Source: Thermothielavioides terrestris NRRL 8126 | Taxonomy: Eukaryota > Ascomycota > Sordariomycetes > Sordariales > Chaetomiaceae | DNA length: 64,000 nt | Direction: 5' to 3' | NCBI RefSeq assembly: GCF_000226115.1 | Contig: NC_016460.1 | Coordinates: forward strand, 1,612,001 to 1,676,000 | Part shown: positions 35,702 to 48,829 of the stretch, piece by piece | Numbering within the stretch: the stretch's first letter is position 1 | How the letters are laid out: each line of letters opens with the position of its first letter | Translations under genes and position numbers: made by a program | The notes under the pieces: generated by a model | What the model was told of the DNA's origin: nothing | What the model saw: only the letters and a program-made list of their open reading frames with translations | Database searches by the model: none

Positions 35702-38456
35702 ATGCCCAAGATCAAAAGCTTCGCGCCCGGCTGGCTCAACGAGCCTTCTCCCGGCCACCAGCTGTTCGAGCAGTCGGACGACGATGCCAGGGGCCCTGCG
35801 GCTTTGGCATACGGCAAGAAGGCCAAGCCGGGCCCGCGGCGTACCATAGCACGGCGAGGCACCGAGGTTTTCGTTGCGAGCGGGAAGCAAATACGCTGGG
35901 GAGATCTCGCCTACCTCAAGGAGACGTGGGAAACAAGACAAGCACGGCCCACTGCGGGTGCTCGTATTAAGAGAGAGAGCCCAGACACCTCCTTCGAATA
36001 TGGCGACGGAACAGCTGAAAATGGGAGTGTTGGTGGTGGAGGTTTGGCACAAAGCTGCCGGGTGAGTGCGAGGCGCTGGTGCTCGACGCTGAGGAATTCG
36101 TGCTAACACATTCCGGGGATGCCAGATCATCAAGACCCCCGTCGCCGATGACATCCGCCAGTTGGTTATGTCGCCGAATCAGGACCTCTTGGCGGTTTTG
36201 ACAGCGCATACCGTTCACATCTGCATCCTTCCCGATTCCTCCCACTTGTACGCCAAGGACGCGACGCCGTTCAAGCCCAAATTCTGGACTCTCGGGCCTA
36301 CGACCCACGTTACCTCCCGCTCCGCGGTTGTATCCGCATTATGGCATCCGCTGGGCGTCAACGGGAGCACGCTGGTTACGATCACCGAGGACGCCGTGGT
36401 TCGCCTTTGGGAGCTGTCTACGGCGGACCGCCGGACCTTCGATGCGCCCACGCTTGCGGTGGACCTGAAGAGGCTCGCTGACGGCACGTCTTTGGGCCAG
36501 GACTTTAGCGCCTCCACGTCCGCCACGAACAAGGCCTTCTCTCCGGATTCGTTTGACATGGAGGTGGCGGCCGCATGCTTCCCTGCTAGGGGCTCTGGAG
36601 GCTGGTCGCCAATGACCCTGTGGGTGGCCATGACCTCAGGCGACGTCTACGCCCTTTGCCCCCTCTTGCCCAAGCGCTGGGCACCCCCTCCGACGCTGAT
36701 CCCGGCGCTGTCCGTCGCGATAGTGGCCAGGGTCGCAGCGATAGAAGACGACCCCGAAGCTTCTGCTGAGGCCCGCCTTATGGCTCAACAACAACTCGAA
36801 TGGATGTCCGACTTGGATAACCAAGAGCCCAAGATCATGGAAGGTAGCTTTGGAGATGCCTTGCAGGAGGTCTACACGCGTCCTTCGCGGCCAGGGTTGG
36901 TGCCGAAGCTCCAAGGCCCTTTCGATTTTGACCTGAATCCAGAGGACGAACAAGACGATGAAGTGGAGCTCAAGGATATCTACGTCATTGGGGAGAAGGC
37001 GAATCTGGCGGATCTGATGATGGGCGAAGAGGAGGAGCTCGAGATCGACGAGAACGACCGGGGCGGCTTGTCCTTGACGGTCGTCTGCCTCCTCTCCACC
37101 AGCGGGCAGGTCAAGATCTGCCTCGACGTCGACGGCGTGGAGGCCCAGTGGCTCCCCCCTCAGCCCAAGCATAAGTCGGGGCTGTTCGCCTCACCTCCCA
37201 GGACTCCTTCGTTGCTGACCTTCCAGACCTTTGACACTCTCAAGCCCATCGAGGTCACGCCCGAAAGCTGGCCCATGTTTAGCGAGGACGTCACTTCGCG
37301 ATACTCCTTTTACGTCACGCATCCGGCCGGTATCTCTTTCGTCTCCCTGGCGCCCTGGGTCTTCCGACTGGAGAGCGAACTCCAAGGAGATTCGGAGGCT
37401 GGTGCGGAATTTCGCCTTGATCTCCTCGCCAAGGGACAGGGCTCAGAGCGTGAGCGGATCTACACGCAGGCTAGGGGGCAGAACGTTCTGGCGGCCGCCA
37501 CGGCCTTCAAGGATCCGGATCTTGGCCATTTTGTCCTCTCAGCCACCCATCATGACCCAGTTGTCCTCTTCTTTGAGACGCCGGAACTGGAGATCTCCCC
37601 TAGAGAATCCCCATCGGTTATTCCCGAGCAGAGGGAGCGATCACCACCCCCAGTCGGCTGGGAACCCCGGCCTCTTTTCCATCCCTCGGCTGCATTGGAC
37701 ATCAAGAGCGCGGTGCCAGTCTGGATCGAGCATCTGAAGACGGGGAGGAGGCGGCCGTTGCTTCAGCAAGAGGTCCGACTTTCGATGGCGACGCTCGAGG
37801 TGTTCACGGAAGGGCACAAGGTCGTCTCCAACGAGACGTCGGAAATCAACAGCGCGGTCGCGGAGTTGTTCAGGAAGTGCGAGGCGCTCCAGATCGAGTT
37901 GAGGCACCAGATTGAGAAGGTAAACGAGGTCAAGGCGCGGATCGATACCATTACGGGAGAGGATTCAGCCGACGACGAGCCAGTCTCGCAAGACATGCTC
38001 GTCCAGAATCGGCTGCGCGAGGCTCGTCAGAAGCAGGAGGAGCTGGCGAGCAGGATGGAGAAGCTGAAGCGGACACTAGGCAGGGCGACGAGCCGCGAGC
38101 TGAGCGACAAGGAGAGGGCATGGGCAGAGGAAGTGAGGGCGCTAGAGAGCAGCATCCTGGGACCCGCGGCCGCCCAAGAGTCGTCATCGGCGGCGACAAC
38201 GCCCAAGGTCAAGCAGCCTTGGAAACGATTCGAGGAGATTAGGTCCCTCCGGGACGCCTTGTTTTCACAGGTCGAGCAGCTGCAGAGGGCCCGGGAGGCG
38301 GCCGACGACGATTCTCCCGCCTCGCCAGCGCTTGGCCCAAAGATCCCGGCCGAAATTCGCAGGGCCAAGATGGCGCAGATCATTGGCTTGTTAGATCGGG
38401 AGACAGCGCTTGTGGACGCGGTCAAATCCCGGATCGAGCGACTAAGCATCGAATAG
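35702..38456 (+). CDS. NUP82: Nucleoporin Nup82
   Basis: Exons 35702-36061 and 36126-38456 encode 896 residues, close to the known Chaetomium Nup82 length. The N-terminal half has beta-propeller character (VVSALWHPLGVNGSTLVTITEDAVVRLWELS, MTLWVAMTSGDVYALCPLLP, RGGLSLTVVCLLSTSGQVKI). The C-terminal ~280 residues are heptad-rich coiled coil (VAELFRKCEALQIELRHQI, RQKQEELASRMEKLKRTL). In yeast Nup82 anchors Nup159 and Nsp1 on the cytoplasmic face of the pore for mRNA export. The intron (GTGAGT...GCCAG) is phase 0 and joins LAQSCR to IIKTPV. Confidence 0.93.
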
Positions 38457-39853
38457 GCGGGCGGCCTTGGGATTGGGCCCCTCGGATGGCAGATTGGAGG
38501 AGGGGCCGTTTCAGGGTTACAAGCTAGGTCAGGCGTCCCACGGCACTTCACGTCTCGAGGGAAACAAGAGAAAGCCCATTGTTTACGAGCAGCCCCGGTG
38601 ATGGGTCGCGGCCTCCCACAGCATGCCGCAGGTGTTGCCCTTGGCCCTTGATCCTTGGCCGTTTAGCCTTGTGCAGGCGTGGCGGCGATACGGAAAGCCC
38701 ACTGAGGCATGCTGCCAGCACGCGTGCGCATCCAATCGCTTGAGATTTCTGGACGGGTCGCTTGCCCTTGTTGTCAAGCGCCGGGACTGGCTGGGGCTCA
38801 AACCCTGGGCAAGAAGCCTGCTTTCCGGGCGGTGTTTGTTGAGCTTTGTCTATTTTCCCCCTCTCGTGTTCTTCGGTGCCGCCAACGGCGGCCCTGCGGT
38901 TCCTCGCGATGCAGTGGAATTGTACAACCAAAATACCTTCTAGTACGCTCTTTGGCCCACTCCGTGCCCGACTCGACTCCGAACCGCAGCAGAGAAAACA
39001 GTCTAGGACCACAAGCCCATCTGATGAGCAAGCATGGTACAGCATGACACTGCTTGCTGCCATCTTGATGGGCTGGTACGGGCTGGCTGCCTTGTTGCAT
39101 GTCCCTTGCCCACCGCCCTCCGACTGTGCGAGGTCGGCAAAGGCACTTGGAACAGAAAGCCGTGCGCCAAGATGTGGCTGGCTACACAGATTTCTATTCA
39201 GCGGATGAAGACCGACCGGTCTTCGGGTCTTCGGGAGGAAAGTATGGATCCGAGAGATCCAGGTCGACGAGGGTTGACTTCTTCCGTATGCAGATTTCTC
39301 GGTACCGCCCCCCCGGTCACCGCTCACCGCTTCCGCTCTCTCGCCCTCCCACGCTGACACCGAGCTGGTGGGTAGGTACTCAACTTCTCGTTTCCCGTTG
39401 TCGAAAGAGAGTGGAGTTTCGAACGGAGGGCCTGTGTACTTTGTCAATGTAGCATGTCGTTGTACAGTTACGATGCATCCTCTTGCCGGTGCGCTCTTCC
39501 GCCCGGTTCCCCTTTCCGGGCTCTCTCTCTCTGTGTGTTGCCGGGGCACCCGCGCATTCTCACCGTCTGTCATGCAAGACCGCCTCACTTTTTTACTTGC
39601 TGTTGAGCTTTGTGCCACCTAGCGCCCTCCACATTCCGAGCCGCTCACCTTTGTCGGACGGGCGCCCTAGGGTACACAGTCTCCGTCAGCAGAGGACAGT
39701 TATAAATATGGTCTCGGTCGTCCGTCCCCAAGTGCCGGGTTCCTGTTCGGCCACCCGCCACCAGCTCTCTCCCGTTGGTGAAGCCCAATGCTAGTGCGCC
39801 TCCCCAACGCCGAAGCCCCCCGACTTCCACTTCCTGCACGTCTATGGTCCGAA
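38457..39853. other. Intergenic between NUP82 and the RS-rich gene
   Basis: No supported gene. A 356-codon open frame on the minus strand (38548-39618) has no recognisable fold and overlaps other long frames; see rejected items. The last ~200 bp likely hold the promoter and leader of the next gene. Confidence 0.5.
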
Positions 39854-41614
39854 ATGGCTCCCGCGGTCTCGCCCCCTCCAATCGACCTGCGAGCTCAGAT
39901 CAAGGGTGCGTGTTGCGTCATATAATGGATTACATGCTGTGTAATGGCCCCCCGTCAACCACTAACGTGGCTCACCCGAGCGGCAGAGAACTGCGAGTTC
40001 ATCAGCGACCGGTTTGCCGAAATCTCGGTCATCACAACTAAGGAGCCCCTGGGGACCTTCACGGCCATCGTGGTGAGAACCGAGAACGGCACCAGAAAGC
40101 CTCTGCTTTCCGAGACTGCGCCGTCTGTCTACGATGCCCTGCAAGCGCTGCATGTGAAGTCCGCCGAGGCGGTGCAGACCTACATCTCCACCAACGGTTT
40201 TGCGCCGGTGTCGAGCATCAAGCAGCGGGACGGCAAGCGAAGCAGCGGCTACGATGGCGTGTTTGATAGCGACTCGGCCTCATCCACCCTGACGCTCGAC
40301 GACTGCGAGTCTCTGTCGGACGACGAGACCGTGTCGATCACGTCCGTTGGCAAGGCGAAGAAGCGCAGCCGCCGCAGGGCGAGCAAGGCGGCCAATGCGA
40401 GCGCGGCGAGGCGCAAGACCCGACAGGGCCGCTCCAGGTCGCGCTCGCCTTCCTCCTCCACTGCCCGCGCCCGCTCCCGCTCGGCGTCCTCCAGCTCGTC
40501 GGGCTCGGAGATGTCCTACAGCCCGCCCGCCATTCCCTCCCGCCGCCCGCCTAACCCCCATGGCTTCTCCCGGGCCATACCCCCGCGGCCACCTCAAGGC
40601 GCCTACCCTTCCATCCAGATAGGCCATGCTCCCCTGCCGCGGCGGCCGCCGGGGCCCCTATACCCGCCAGGCGGGCTCCCGCCCCACGGCTACCGCCCAG
40701 GCATCAACGTCGTCCCCATCGACCCGACACCACCTCGCCGCCCCCCTGCTCCCCCGCCCGCGCCCCCAGTCGCGTTCCCCTTCCACAAAATCCCGCGCAC
40801 CACCACCACCAACACCACCACAGTCACCGCCAGCACCACCACCAAACCCACCACGCCTCCCCCAACTTCCACCCCCTCCCCATGCCCTACCCCGGCCCCC
40901 GCACCACCCCCATCCGCTCCGCAGGCCCAAATCCAAGACATAATCCTGCACATCCACTGGCGCCACCACGGCTCCCGCCGCGCGCTCGAGCACCTCCCTG
41001 CCCCCGCGCAGCCCGCCGGCGGCGGCGGCGCCCCCCCCACTGCCGCCGCCGCGGCGCCGCGCCTCTCGCTGCACACCGTGCGGCGCGCCGCGCTGGCCTT
41101 CGTCCGCCGCCACCCGGTCGCGTTCGCCTCCAACGCGCACGCGCACGCGGACGTGCCGCCGGCGGCGGCGCTGGCGGGCCTGCGGGCTGTGGTCAGGGCT
41201 GTTGTTGTCGGCGGGGTGGTCTACTTTTTCCCTTCTCCCCGCCCTTCGTCCCCTGTCCCTGCGGCTGGGGGGGCTGGGGCTGGGGCGGCGGAGGGGCGTG
41301 GTGTGTTGGCGGAGGCGGAGGACGGGGAGGGGGAGAGGGATTTGTGTGGGTTGATCGCCTCGCTTGCGGCCGGTAGTGGTGGCGCGGGACTGGAGGTGGT
41401 GCCGAGGTTTGAGGTGGAGGTGTGGAATGCGGTGAGGGAGCCGGTGGCGGTTCCGCGGCTGTCGGGGTCCGGGTCGGGGTCGGGGTCGGCTTCGCCTGCT
41501 GCCGCCGGCAGTGCTGCTGCTGATGCTGGTGCTGCGGCTGGGCCGATGCCGGGGATGGTGTTTCCCTCGCCGCCGGGTATGGCAGCGCCGATGCAGGGGA
41601 TGCCTCAGTATTGA
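39854..41614 (+). CDS. RS- and proline-rich protein of unknown function
   Basis: Exons 39854-39905 and 39987-41614 (intron GTGCGT...GGCAG) give 559 residues; an in-frame ATG at 39788 would add 22. Residues ~10-100 look like a small folded domain (IDLRAQIKENCEFISDRF, GTFTAIVVRTENGTRKPLL, AVQTYISTNGFAPVSS). An acidic Ser/Asp patch follows, then a basic RS stretch (KKRSRRRASKAA, RSRSRSPSSS), a long Pro-rich region and an Ala/Gly-rich C-terminus. RS repeats suggest RNA-related or nuclear-speckle association, but no RRM or zinc finger is present. Coding of the last ~150 residues is less sure because composition becomes extreme. Confidence 0.75.
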
Positions 41615-44154
41615 TCATGGCATGCCGCAGATGGACCGGGGGTAAGGGAGGGAAACAGGGGGAGCCGCGGAACGGCAAAGGAGCGGGTTCCTGGCTCGGA
41701 TCGCCGGGGTGCGCAAAAGTGAGGCTTTCGCGTTGCCTCTCTTGTTTCTGGGCCGTTCACCAGGGGTGACATGCCACACGCCGAGTGCCAGGGCAAGGTG
41801 ATCGGCACGGGCTGCCCTGCGAAGAGAGGGCGAGACAGGTGGGAGGCACTAACAGACGGGAGAAGGAGGACGGTCTTCACCGCTTTTGCTACACGGACTT
41901 TCACTTTCAACATGCGGCGCATCTTCTTTCCCTATCTGCTCTTCAACAACAAATTGGGCTATCGCAGTACCCTCTCACCACACGAAAGTCTTTTCTTCAC
42001 CATGCAGAGCCCGTCACGTGTGTTTCTGTTCCGTATTTGATTTCGTATTTGATTTGTGTTTTCAGTTTGTACGCAATCGGACTTGCCAAATGTCGTCGAT
42101 GCTTAGAGTGCAACCAACAAGGGTGGGGGGGGGGGGGGGGGGGGGGCGGGTAAGAAGGGGGGAGGGGCAGGCAAAAATTCGGGGTGAATAGGGAACGGGG
42201 AACAGATGTGATGACAGCCATCATGTAGTGTGAAAGAATAATCAAACCCCGCTGATGCTGGCTTAAACAGAGAGTTGAGTGAGTGTACATCCTTAGTAAC
42301 CATCAACGATGGCAGTAGTCAGGACTGGTAGATCCTTCCATTGACCGGCCCCTTTCACAATGAGGCATTTCGGTTTCGGTCGACGGCTTTCTCGGCATAC
42401 ACAGATTGCCAATGCAAATCCCGCGCTCGATGTTCGACATCCGGAGTCAGGTAATAGAGTCCCAATCCAAGGGTGTGTCAATGGTGTAAGTGGCGGTTCT
42501 GTTATCGCGGAGACCCGCGCGGGTGTCCAGCCCGGCAGCAGCCCCCTGGCAAGAGACAAACCAGCAAGGAGATAACTACCAGGTAGTCGGGGTTTCCGCG
42601 GGAGACCTCGACCACAAGCGCAGAGGTCAGCTGAACCTCAGCCGGGCGTTCACAGCACAGTCCTGATGAGGAACAGCGGACATGGCCGCGCCATTGCCGA
42701 AGCTTCGGAAGGCGTCAGGGTACGGAAGACGGATACACAGGAGTGCTGCCCTCCATCCCCAGCTTATTCTCCAGTGATGAAAGTGCACATTTGAGAGAAA
42801 TATTGGCGCCATGCTCGGCCATTGCCGGAGGCCCTGGGACCACTGAAAGCGCCATTTTCGAGACAACTAGGTTTGCCGCCGTCGTGAGAACGGCTTGCAG
42901 AGTCGCACCACCGCCGCCTTGACCTCGGTGCTCGTGGCCATGGCTCGGAAAATGGAAACTAAAAGTGCACTTACACGGGACGTCGTCCTCCCTTGATGAT
43001 GACATCTTGTTATTCCCGACCCGCGATGTTAGGGCCGGGCACCAGACAAACTGGGAAGCGTCCGGCAGCTGCCATAGTAAACATCACAACAACGTCAGCC
43101 CAGCAAATGAACAAATCTCATCACCAACCAGCCTCTGCAGCCTCGCCATGTCTGCCCTGCCCGTCTCTTCCAGTAGTGTAGTGTAGTGCACCGGTGATCT
43201 CGCGATGCCCGGGTGCCGCTCCCGGATTCTGACCCCGGAAAGGAATCGCAAACTGTGCCGAATCCGGTAATTCGTGCTGCAGATCAGGCCTAGGTGAGGC
43301 TGTCTAGTCTCGCGGGGTGAGACGTCGGGGCGGAACGTCGTTCGCGCCTCGGGTCCGGGTAGGGGGGGAAGGGGTTGCACCGGGATTGCGCCGGGGATGT
43401 CTTGCTACCTTATTTTGACACACTCAATGCTACTGTAATGAGCCAACTGCCGGCATTGCCGCGCCGCGAGTGTGATCGGAGGAGATGGTGTGCAGCTTGC
43501 TGCTCCACCAAGCCGCACGCGACTCGACCATCGCGAGCCTCTGTCGGTGTTTACTCACCCCCGCCGCTCAGGTCAATCACCAACACCCCAAGCAAGGTGC
43601 TCTTGATCAAACTGGCCGGCGCTTGGCGACGAAATAATCTTCAAGGCTTCAAGACTCCTACACAACACCCTTCCTTTCTTTGAGGCGTCTCATCATCTCA
43701 TTACCTCGCCGAATCTATGTACACTACATATATACGGGTGTGCGTCTATCTCCCAGCAACAAAACCGGCCACCATACCGCCCCTCCAGGGTAGCCAGCCC
43801 ACACATCCCTACGTAGACAACCAACCACCTAGCCAACACTCTTGTGTGCGTTGACCATCATGAACACCCCCCCGCTGCTCCTTCTTTCGGCATCCCCCAT
43901 CTATTACACCAACCCGTTGCCTCCCCGAGTCCACACAAACGCCGTCGAAGATGCCGCAATATCAACTGTGAACTAGGAACAAGCCCGCTTCCGCAAAGCA
44001 CAGCATAGCACAACACCAAGCCAGCCGGCCGATGTGTGTGCATAGTATATAAGTGACCACTCCCGCCAGCCCCTGATTAGGAAAATAGTCGGGCACTCCC
44101 CATGCTACCCCTTCCACTTGCCGGTCGTCGCGCGAAGATGGCGGTCTAGTTTAT
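41615..44154. other. Intergenic 2.5 kb
   Basis: No supported gene. Contains G22 at 42125-42146 followed by GGG-rich sequence, a short duplication of tcgtatttgatt near 42035-42057, and an agtagtgtagtgtag motif near 43174-43188. The segment near 44155 is the 3' flank of PIK1. Confidence 0.6.
42125..42146. repeat. G22 homopolymer
   Basis: Uninterrupted run of 22 G in intergenic DNA. Confidence 0.95.
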
Positions 44155-47100
44155 CTAGTAAATCCCCTGCGTCCTATACTGGAAGGTATCATAACTAGAT
44201 TCGCACATGGCCAAGTCAACACATATCCTGCACCACCGCCCACGGAAGAAACAACCCAGGGACAGAGTGCACTTACAGGCGAGTGTAGTAGCTGCCGAGC
44301 GACTTGGCGATCAGGTCGGACTCGACGAACTGCTCTGCCTCGTCGGCGCTGAGCTGCAGCTGGAAGCGCTGGCGCAGAGCGGCGGTGACCTGGGCGACGC
44401 CGGCGCCGAAGCACGGCATCTTGGACTCGCGGCCCATCATGGCGACCAGGTCGACGATGTTATCTGCCGAGCGGCGGAGGGCTGGCGAACGCGGGTTCGT
44501 TAGACCATGTGACAAAACAAAGGACAGGGGGAGGGTGAGGGGGAAGAAGGAGTTGCAGAGAATAAAAAAAATACATACCCTGAAACGCCTGCTTGCACAG
44601 CTTCTTGTAGTCGTCAAAGTCGGGCGACGTGACGCCGCCCAGCACGTCGACATACTCGTAGGTCAGCTTGAAGGGGGCGGCCTCGAAGCCGACGGAGCCG
44701 GGCGAGTTGGACAGCATGAAGCCGAAGTCGATGTGGATGATGTGGCCCTCGTTGTCGATGAGGACGTTGCCATTGTGGCGGTCCTTGAGCTGCAGGACGT
44801 ACGAGATGACCGAGTAGGCGGCGAGGGAGCGCTTGAAGGCGTCGACGCCGGCGCGATAGGGCTCGCCGTCGGGGCTGCCGAAGGCCTTGACGAAGTGGTC
44901 CTTGAGCGTGGCGATGCGCCGGCGCGGGTTCTGCCCGGCCTCGATCGACGCCAGCGTCAGGCTGCGCTTGATCGAGTGCAGCGACACCCCGTTGGCGATG
45001 GTCTCGACCAGGCCCGACGACTCGCCCGTCACCAGGATGCGCATCAGCTTGACCCACACCGGCACGCCCGCGTCGACCCAGATCTTGTGGCACACCCGGA
45101 TCAGCTGGCACGCGAACGCCTCCTGCCGCAGGTCCGACCCCGTCTTGACGATCACGCTCACCAGGTCCCAGTTCTTCATCCACCCGTAGGGCGACGACTT
45201 GCGGATCCGCTCCTTCTTGGTCTCCCACGCCTCGCCGAACACGGCCGCGCTGGGGTCGTCGCGGTCGCCCTTGCGCTGCAGCCCGCCCGTCTTGATGTCG
45301 TTCTCCATCCGGTCGATGCCAGCGTTCGCGTTGAGGCTCGGCTCGGCGGCCGCCGCGCCCCCGTCGTCGCCGCCGCCTCCACCGCCCTCGCCGCCGTTGG
45401 CGTCGTTTGCCGCCGCCGCCGCCGCCTGCGCCTTGGCCATGATTGTGTCGAACGTCGGCCCCTGCCCGTCGTCGAGATCGAAGCTCTGCTCTTCCAGGCT
45501 CTGCATGCTCGCGATGATGCGCGCCCGGATCGCCGCCACCTCCTGCCGCGGCCGCTTGCCGCTGGTGGCGTCCAGCTGGGCGAGCATCTGCGACGCCGTC
45601 CGCATGTGCACCGCGAGCGCCGAGAAGTCGGGTTGGTCAACCGAGTTGTTGCGCGGGTTGCTGAGCGTCAGCCTCCTCCGGACCGGCGGGTTGATGGACC
45701 CCGTCGAGCCGTCCGAGCTCCGCGCCGCCGCCTTGTCTGAAGGAGGTGCTGCTGCCGGAGCGGCGGTAGAGGAGGCGTTGTCGGGCAGGCGTAGGGAGTG
45801 GTGGGATTGTGTCGGCGTCGCGTCCAGCATCTCATCGTCCGAGGGCCTGAGCATAGGGGAACTCCCCAGATCTCCCGAGGCCGGCTCGAAGACGCTATCA
45901 ATGACCGGCTCCGGCTCCGGCGCTCGGGAGGCGGGCGGTATCCTCGGCGCGTCGCTCAAGTCGAAGATACGCTTGCGGCTCCCTTGCTCCGCCAACAGCG
46001 TTGCGATCAGTCTCTGGTTGTCTTGCGTATCGGGGTCAAAGGTGAAGTCGTCGCGCAGGATCTCGACCATGAGCAGGTACGGCACTTTCTCGGCGCTGTT
46101 CAGGACGGTGGCCTCGGCCGGGTTGAGCCGGACGATCCTGTGGTGGCGGCTCTTGGAGGGAGAGCCGTCCACGAGATCGGGCGGGCAGATCACCGGGATA
46201 TCGACTTCGGCCGGTAGGTCCCGCGCGATGAGCGCCAGCTCGGCACGCAGCGCGCTCAGGCGCGCCGGCTTGGGCACCACGACGAGGCGGTTGGAGATGT
46301 CCTGTAGCGCCTGCAGGAAGGCCGTCTGGCAGCGGAAGTAGTTCTGCCGCAGCAGCCGCGTCTTCTGCACGTGGCTCATGTCGGCCTGGCCGAGGAGCGT
46401 TTTCACATGGTGCGAGTGCCTTCTCGACAAGGTAGTCTCGGACGGCCGCAGGCCCGCCGACACTGGTGTCGACGGCCTCGTCGCGAGGCGGGGCCGAGAG
46501 TCGGGCAGCGGCAGAGACGCCGAACTGAGGCGTGCGTCGAGGGCCAAGCTGTCCAGCTGGGCCGGCAGATCCGCATCCTCCTGCTCGCGCGACGAGGACT
46601 CGAGCGCCGACGATCTCGAAGACGGTCGCGTGGCTCTTGCCGGCGATTTTGCTTCCGATCTCCCCGGTGACTTGAGCGGACTAGCCTGCCCCTTGGTCTC
46701 TTGGGCACTCGCGCTGCGCACATCTTTGGCTCGCTTCGACCGAGTGTTAGCCGCCGTGACGGTGCGAGCGCGGGCCGGCACGTTCTTATTCGCGACGACG
46801 GCGGGCTCGGATATCGTGTCGACGACGGGGCGCGGTTTTCGGGCCTGGGCGACGGCCAGGGGCCCCGCCCACTGCGGCAGCAACGGGCAAGCGACGCTCG
46901 CGAGCACGAAGCTCCCGAGAACCGTCACCGGCAGCACATTCTCGGTGATCCTGTCGTGTCTCCGGCTCTCGGCAACCCCGAACACGATGTGCTGCACCTT
47001 GTTGTACACCCGGCGGCAAGTCCTGAAGGCCTCGGTCTGGGGGTTGGACGAGAGGTCGTGGAGGTAAGTCTGGAACAGCCAGAACGTCTGCGAGCGCAAG

Positions 47101-47530
47101 AGGGCATTAGCGGCAGTAGTTCTCCCTCGGAGCTACCGGTATAAGATCACAACAAGGGGTATAGCGAACCAGCAGCGCAGCGGTGACCGATTCCTCGCAC
47201 AGGTCCAGCAGGAACTCTTCCAGGGCCATCGACTCGTTGTCGAGGCTGATGATCAGGTGGCATAACTGCGGAAGGAAGAACTCGATATCCTCGTAGGGGA
47301 ACTGGCGGAGCTTGTTGCAGAGGACATAGTGGATGCCGATGTGGTCGGCATAGCGACTGCGGCGCGGAAAGCAGCCGGGTCAGCAGGACAGATTCAGCAG
47401 GATACATACTCCAGGAACAGCACCACGGGGATCTGAGGGACAAGACGCACGAGAGATACGACACCGAAAGGAAGGGGTCCTGGTTGAAGACATCGCTCTC
47501 GAGGAACCGCTTCAGCAAGTCCCAAGACAT
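44155..47530 (-). CDS. PIK1: Phosphatidylinositol 4-kinase Pik1 (PI4K III beta)
   Basis: Complement join of 44155-44194, 44277-44481, 44579-47087, 47170-47356 and 47451-47530, encoding 1006 residues. The N-terminal lipid-kinase-unique helical region starts MSWDLLKRFLESDVFNQDPF and continues LCNKLRQFPYEDIEFFLPQL. A long Ser/Pro/Arg-rich linker follows. The kinase domain lies at ~720-1000, with IVKTGSDLRQE near 735, catalytic DRHNGNVLI near 856, HIDFGFMLSNSPG near 873, and the typical terminus LYDTFQYRTQGIY from a 40-nt last exon. It makes PI4P at the Golgi (and nucleus) for secretion. All four introns are GT-AG and needed to restore conserved sequence. Confidence 0.96.
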
Positions 47531-48193
47531 TTGTTGCGACGGAAAGATCGAGATTGAGATCGGACGGTGGGGCAGGCGATTCTGACGGTTCTTGGTGGGG
47601 GGGGAGGAGGAAGGGAATCGGCGGGAGAAAGGGCAGCTTAGGTCATGCTCTCCGTGTCCTGCTGCTCATGGGCACTCGACGTCGGCGATGGGGAATCTAG
47701 CGGCGCGCAACAGCTGCAGCATGGCTGCCTTGGAGCATCTCGTGATGAAGAGTCTTGCCGAAAAAGTGTCTGCCACCTCGTGTACGGAATACGCGTCGGG
47801 AAAGGCAGGGGTCCGATCAGGCGCGGGCAGTCGAGCTTGTTGGATGCAGGACCGTTGAGGACACCTGAGCCAAAGCTCCAGTTGGCCAATTCACAGGGGC
47901 TTCCGGGTTGCTCCGCCGCCCTCCGCTGCCCGTGTCGGTGCGCCCCACCCGCCGACCGTCCCGGCTGCCGGCCCTAACGCCGACATGACTTCTGCGGGGA
48001 GACGCCGGGGTAGGGGCTGTGATTGCTCTGCACTTGCGCGGACTTAACTGGTTACCCACCGTCCGTGTCTGTCTGCATGGCGTTCATCAAACTTTTTGCA
48101 ATGCTCTTCAAGGTGTCTTCCAAAGCAGGGCGCTCTTTAGTGGATGCGACCCCTGCCCCTGAGACAGGGGGGTCTGAGTTTGTTGGCCCACTG
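47531..48193. other. Intergenic between PIK1 and MITE copy 2
   Basis: PIK1 promoter side; no gene recognised. Bases 48186-48193 are the left target-site copy of the MITE. Confidence 0.6.
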
Positions 48194-48572
48194 GGTCGTC
48201 GTTAAAGAGGTCCCGCCAAGACTAATTTCGGAGACTGCCGTATACAAGTAATTACAAATCGGCAGGCCGCGACGACTTCGAGCAACATCAACAACGAACA
48301 ATCGTAAAGACTCGCTACAACAACTTTACGAAAACTTAACTAAATCAAAAAAAAGAAAACGAGGATAACCTATACCCTAACTATAGCCTACATCCTAACC
48401 TTAACCTAAACCCTAACTAGCGGGGGACTAGCGCCGCCCCCTATACCCCTGGCGAACTAACCCTTGGCGATAGAGCAAACGCCTTGGCGATGGTGGCTAC
48501 GTAATAACGTTGTAAAAACATAGCCGACAATTGGCCGAAATTAGTCTTGGCGGGACCTCTTTAACGTCCACC
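48194..48572. mobile_element. MITE copy 2 (379 bp)
   Basis: Same orientation and same ends as the copy at 4144-4520. The terminal inverted repeats are identical, and differences are confined to the interior, mostly C/T and G/A changes plus small indels. The flanking duplication is GCCCACTG (48186-48193) versus GCCCAGTG (48573-48580), 7 of 8 matching. It sits ~260 bp from the 3' end of a decayed permease gene. No coding capacity. Confidence 0.9.
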
Positions 48573-48829
48573 GCCCAGTGAGCAGAAGCAGGCCATCAGG
48601 GGTCCAGTTCAGGGGCCGTGAGATTGGAACAGAAGCTGGCCATTGTCGTTGCTTTGCCATGTGCATCTCAACGCTGATTCTTACTGTGTAAAGGATAACA
48701 GCTCCGGAGCTAGTATATCATGCAAAGAACCGTCTTCTGTACTACCCCCGTGCGACGCACCACAGAGGCTGCTTCCGCTGCCGACTCCATTGGCTCTGTC
48801 TCTTCAACCGCTTCTTGGGCTTGATCCTC

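Noticed and set aside
38548..39618. 356-codon minus-strand open frame
   Set aside because: No recognisable fold, no supported ATG context, uneven composition, and overlapping long frames on the other strand; likely chance opening in GC-rich spacer.
44304..45740. 478-codon plus-strand frame
   Set aside because: Antisense shadow of PIK1, whose kinase motifs are unambiguous.
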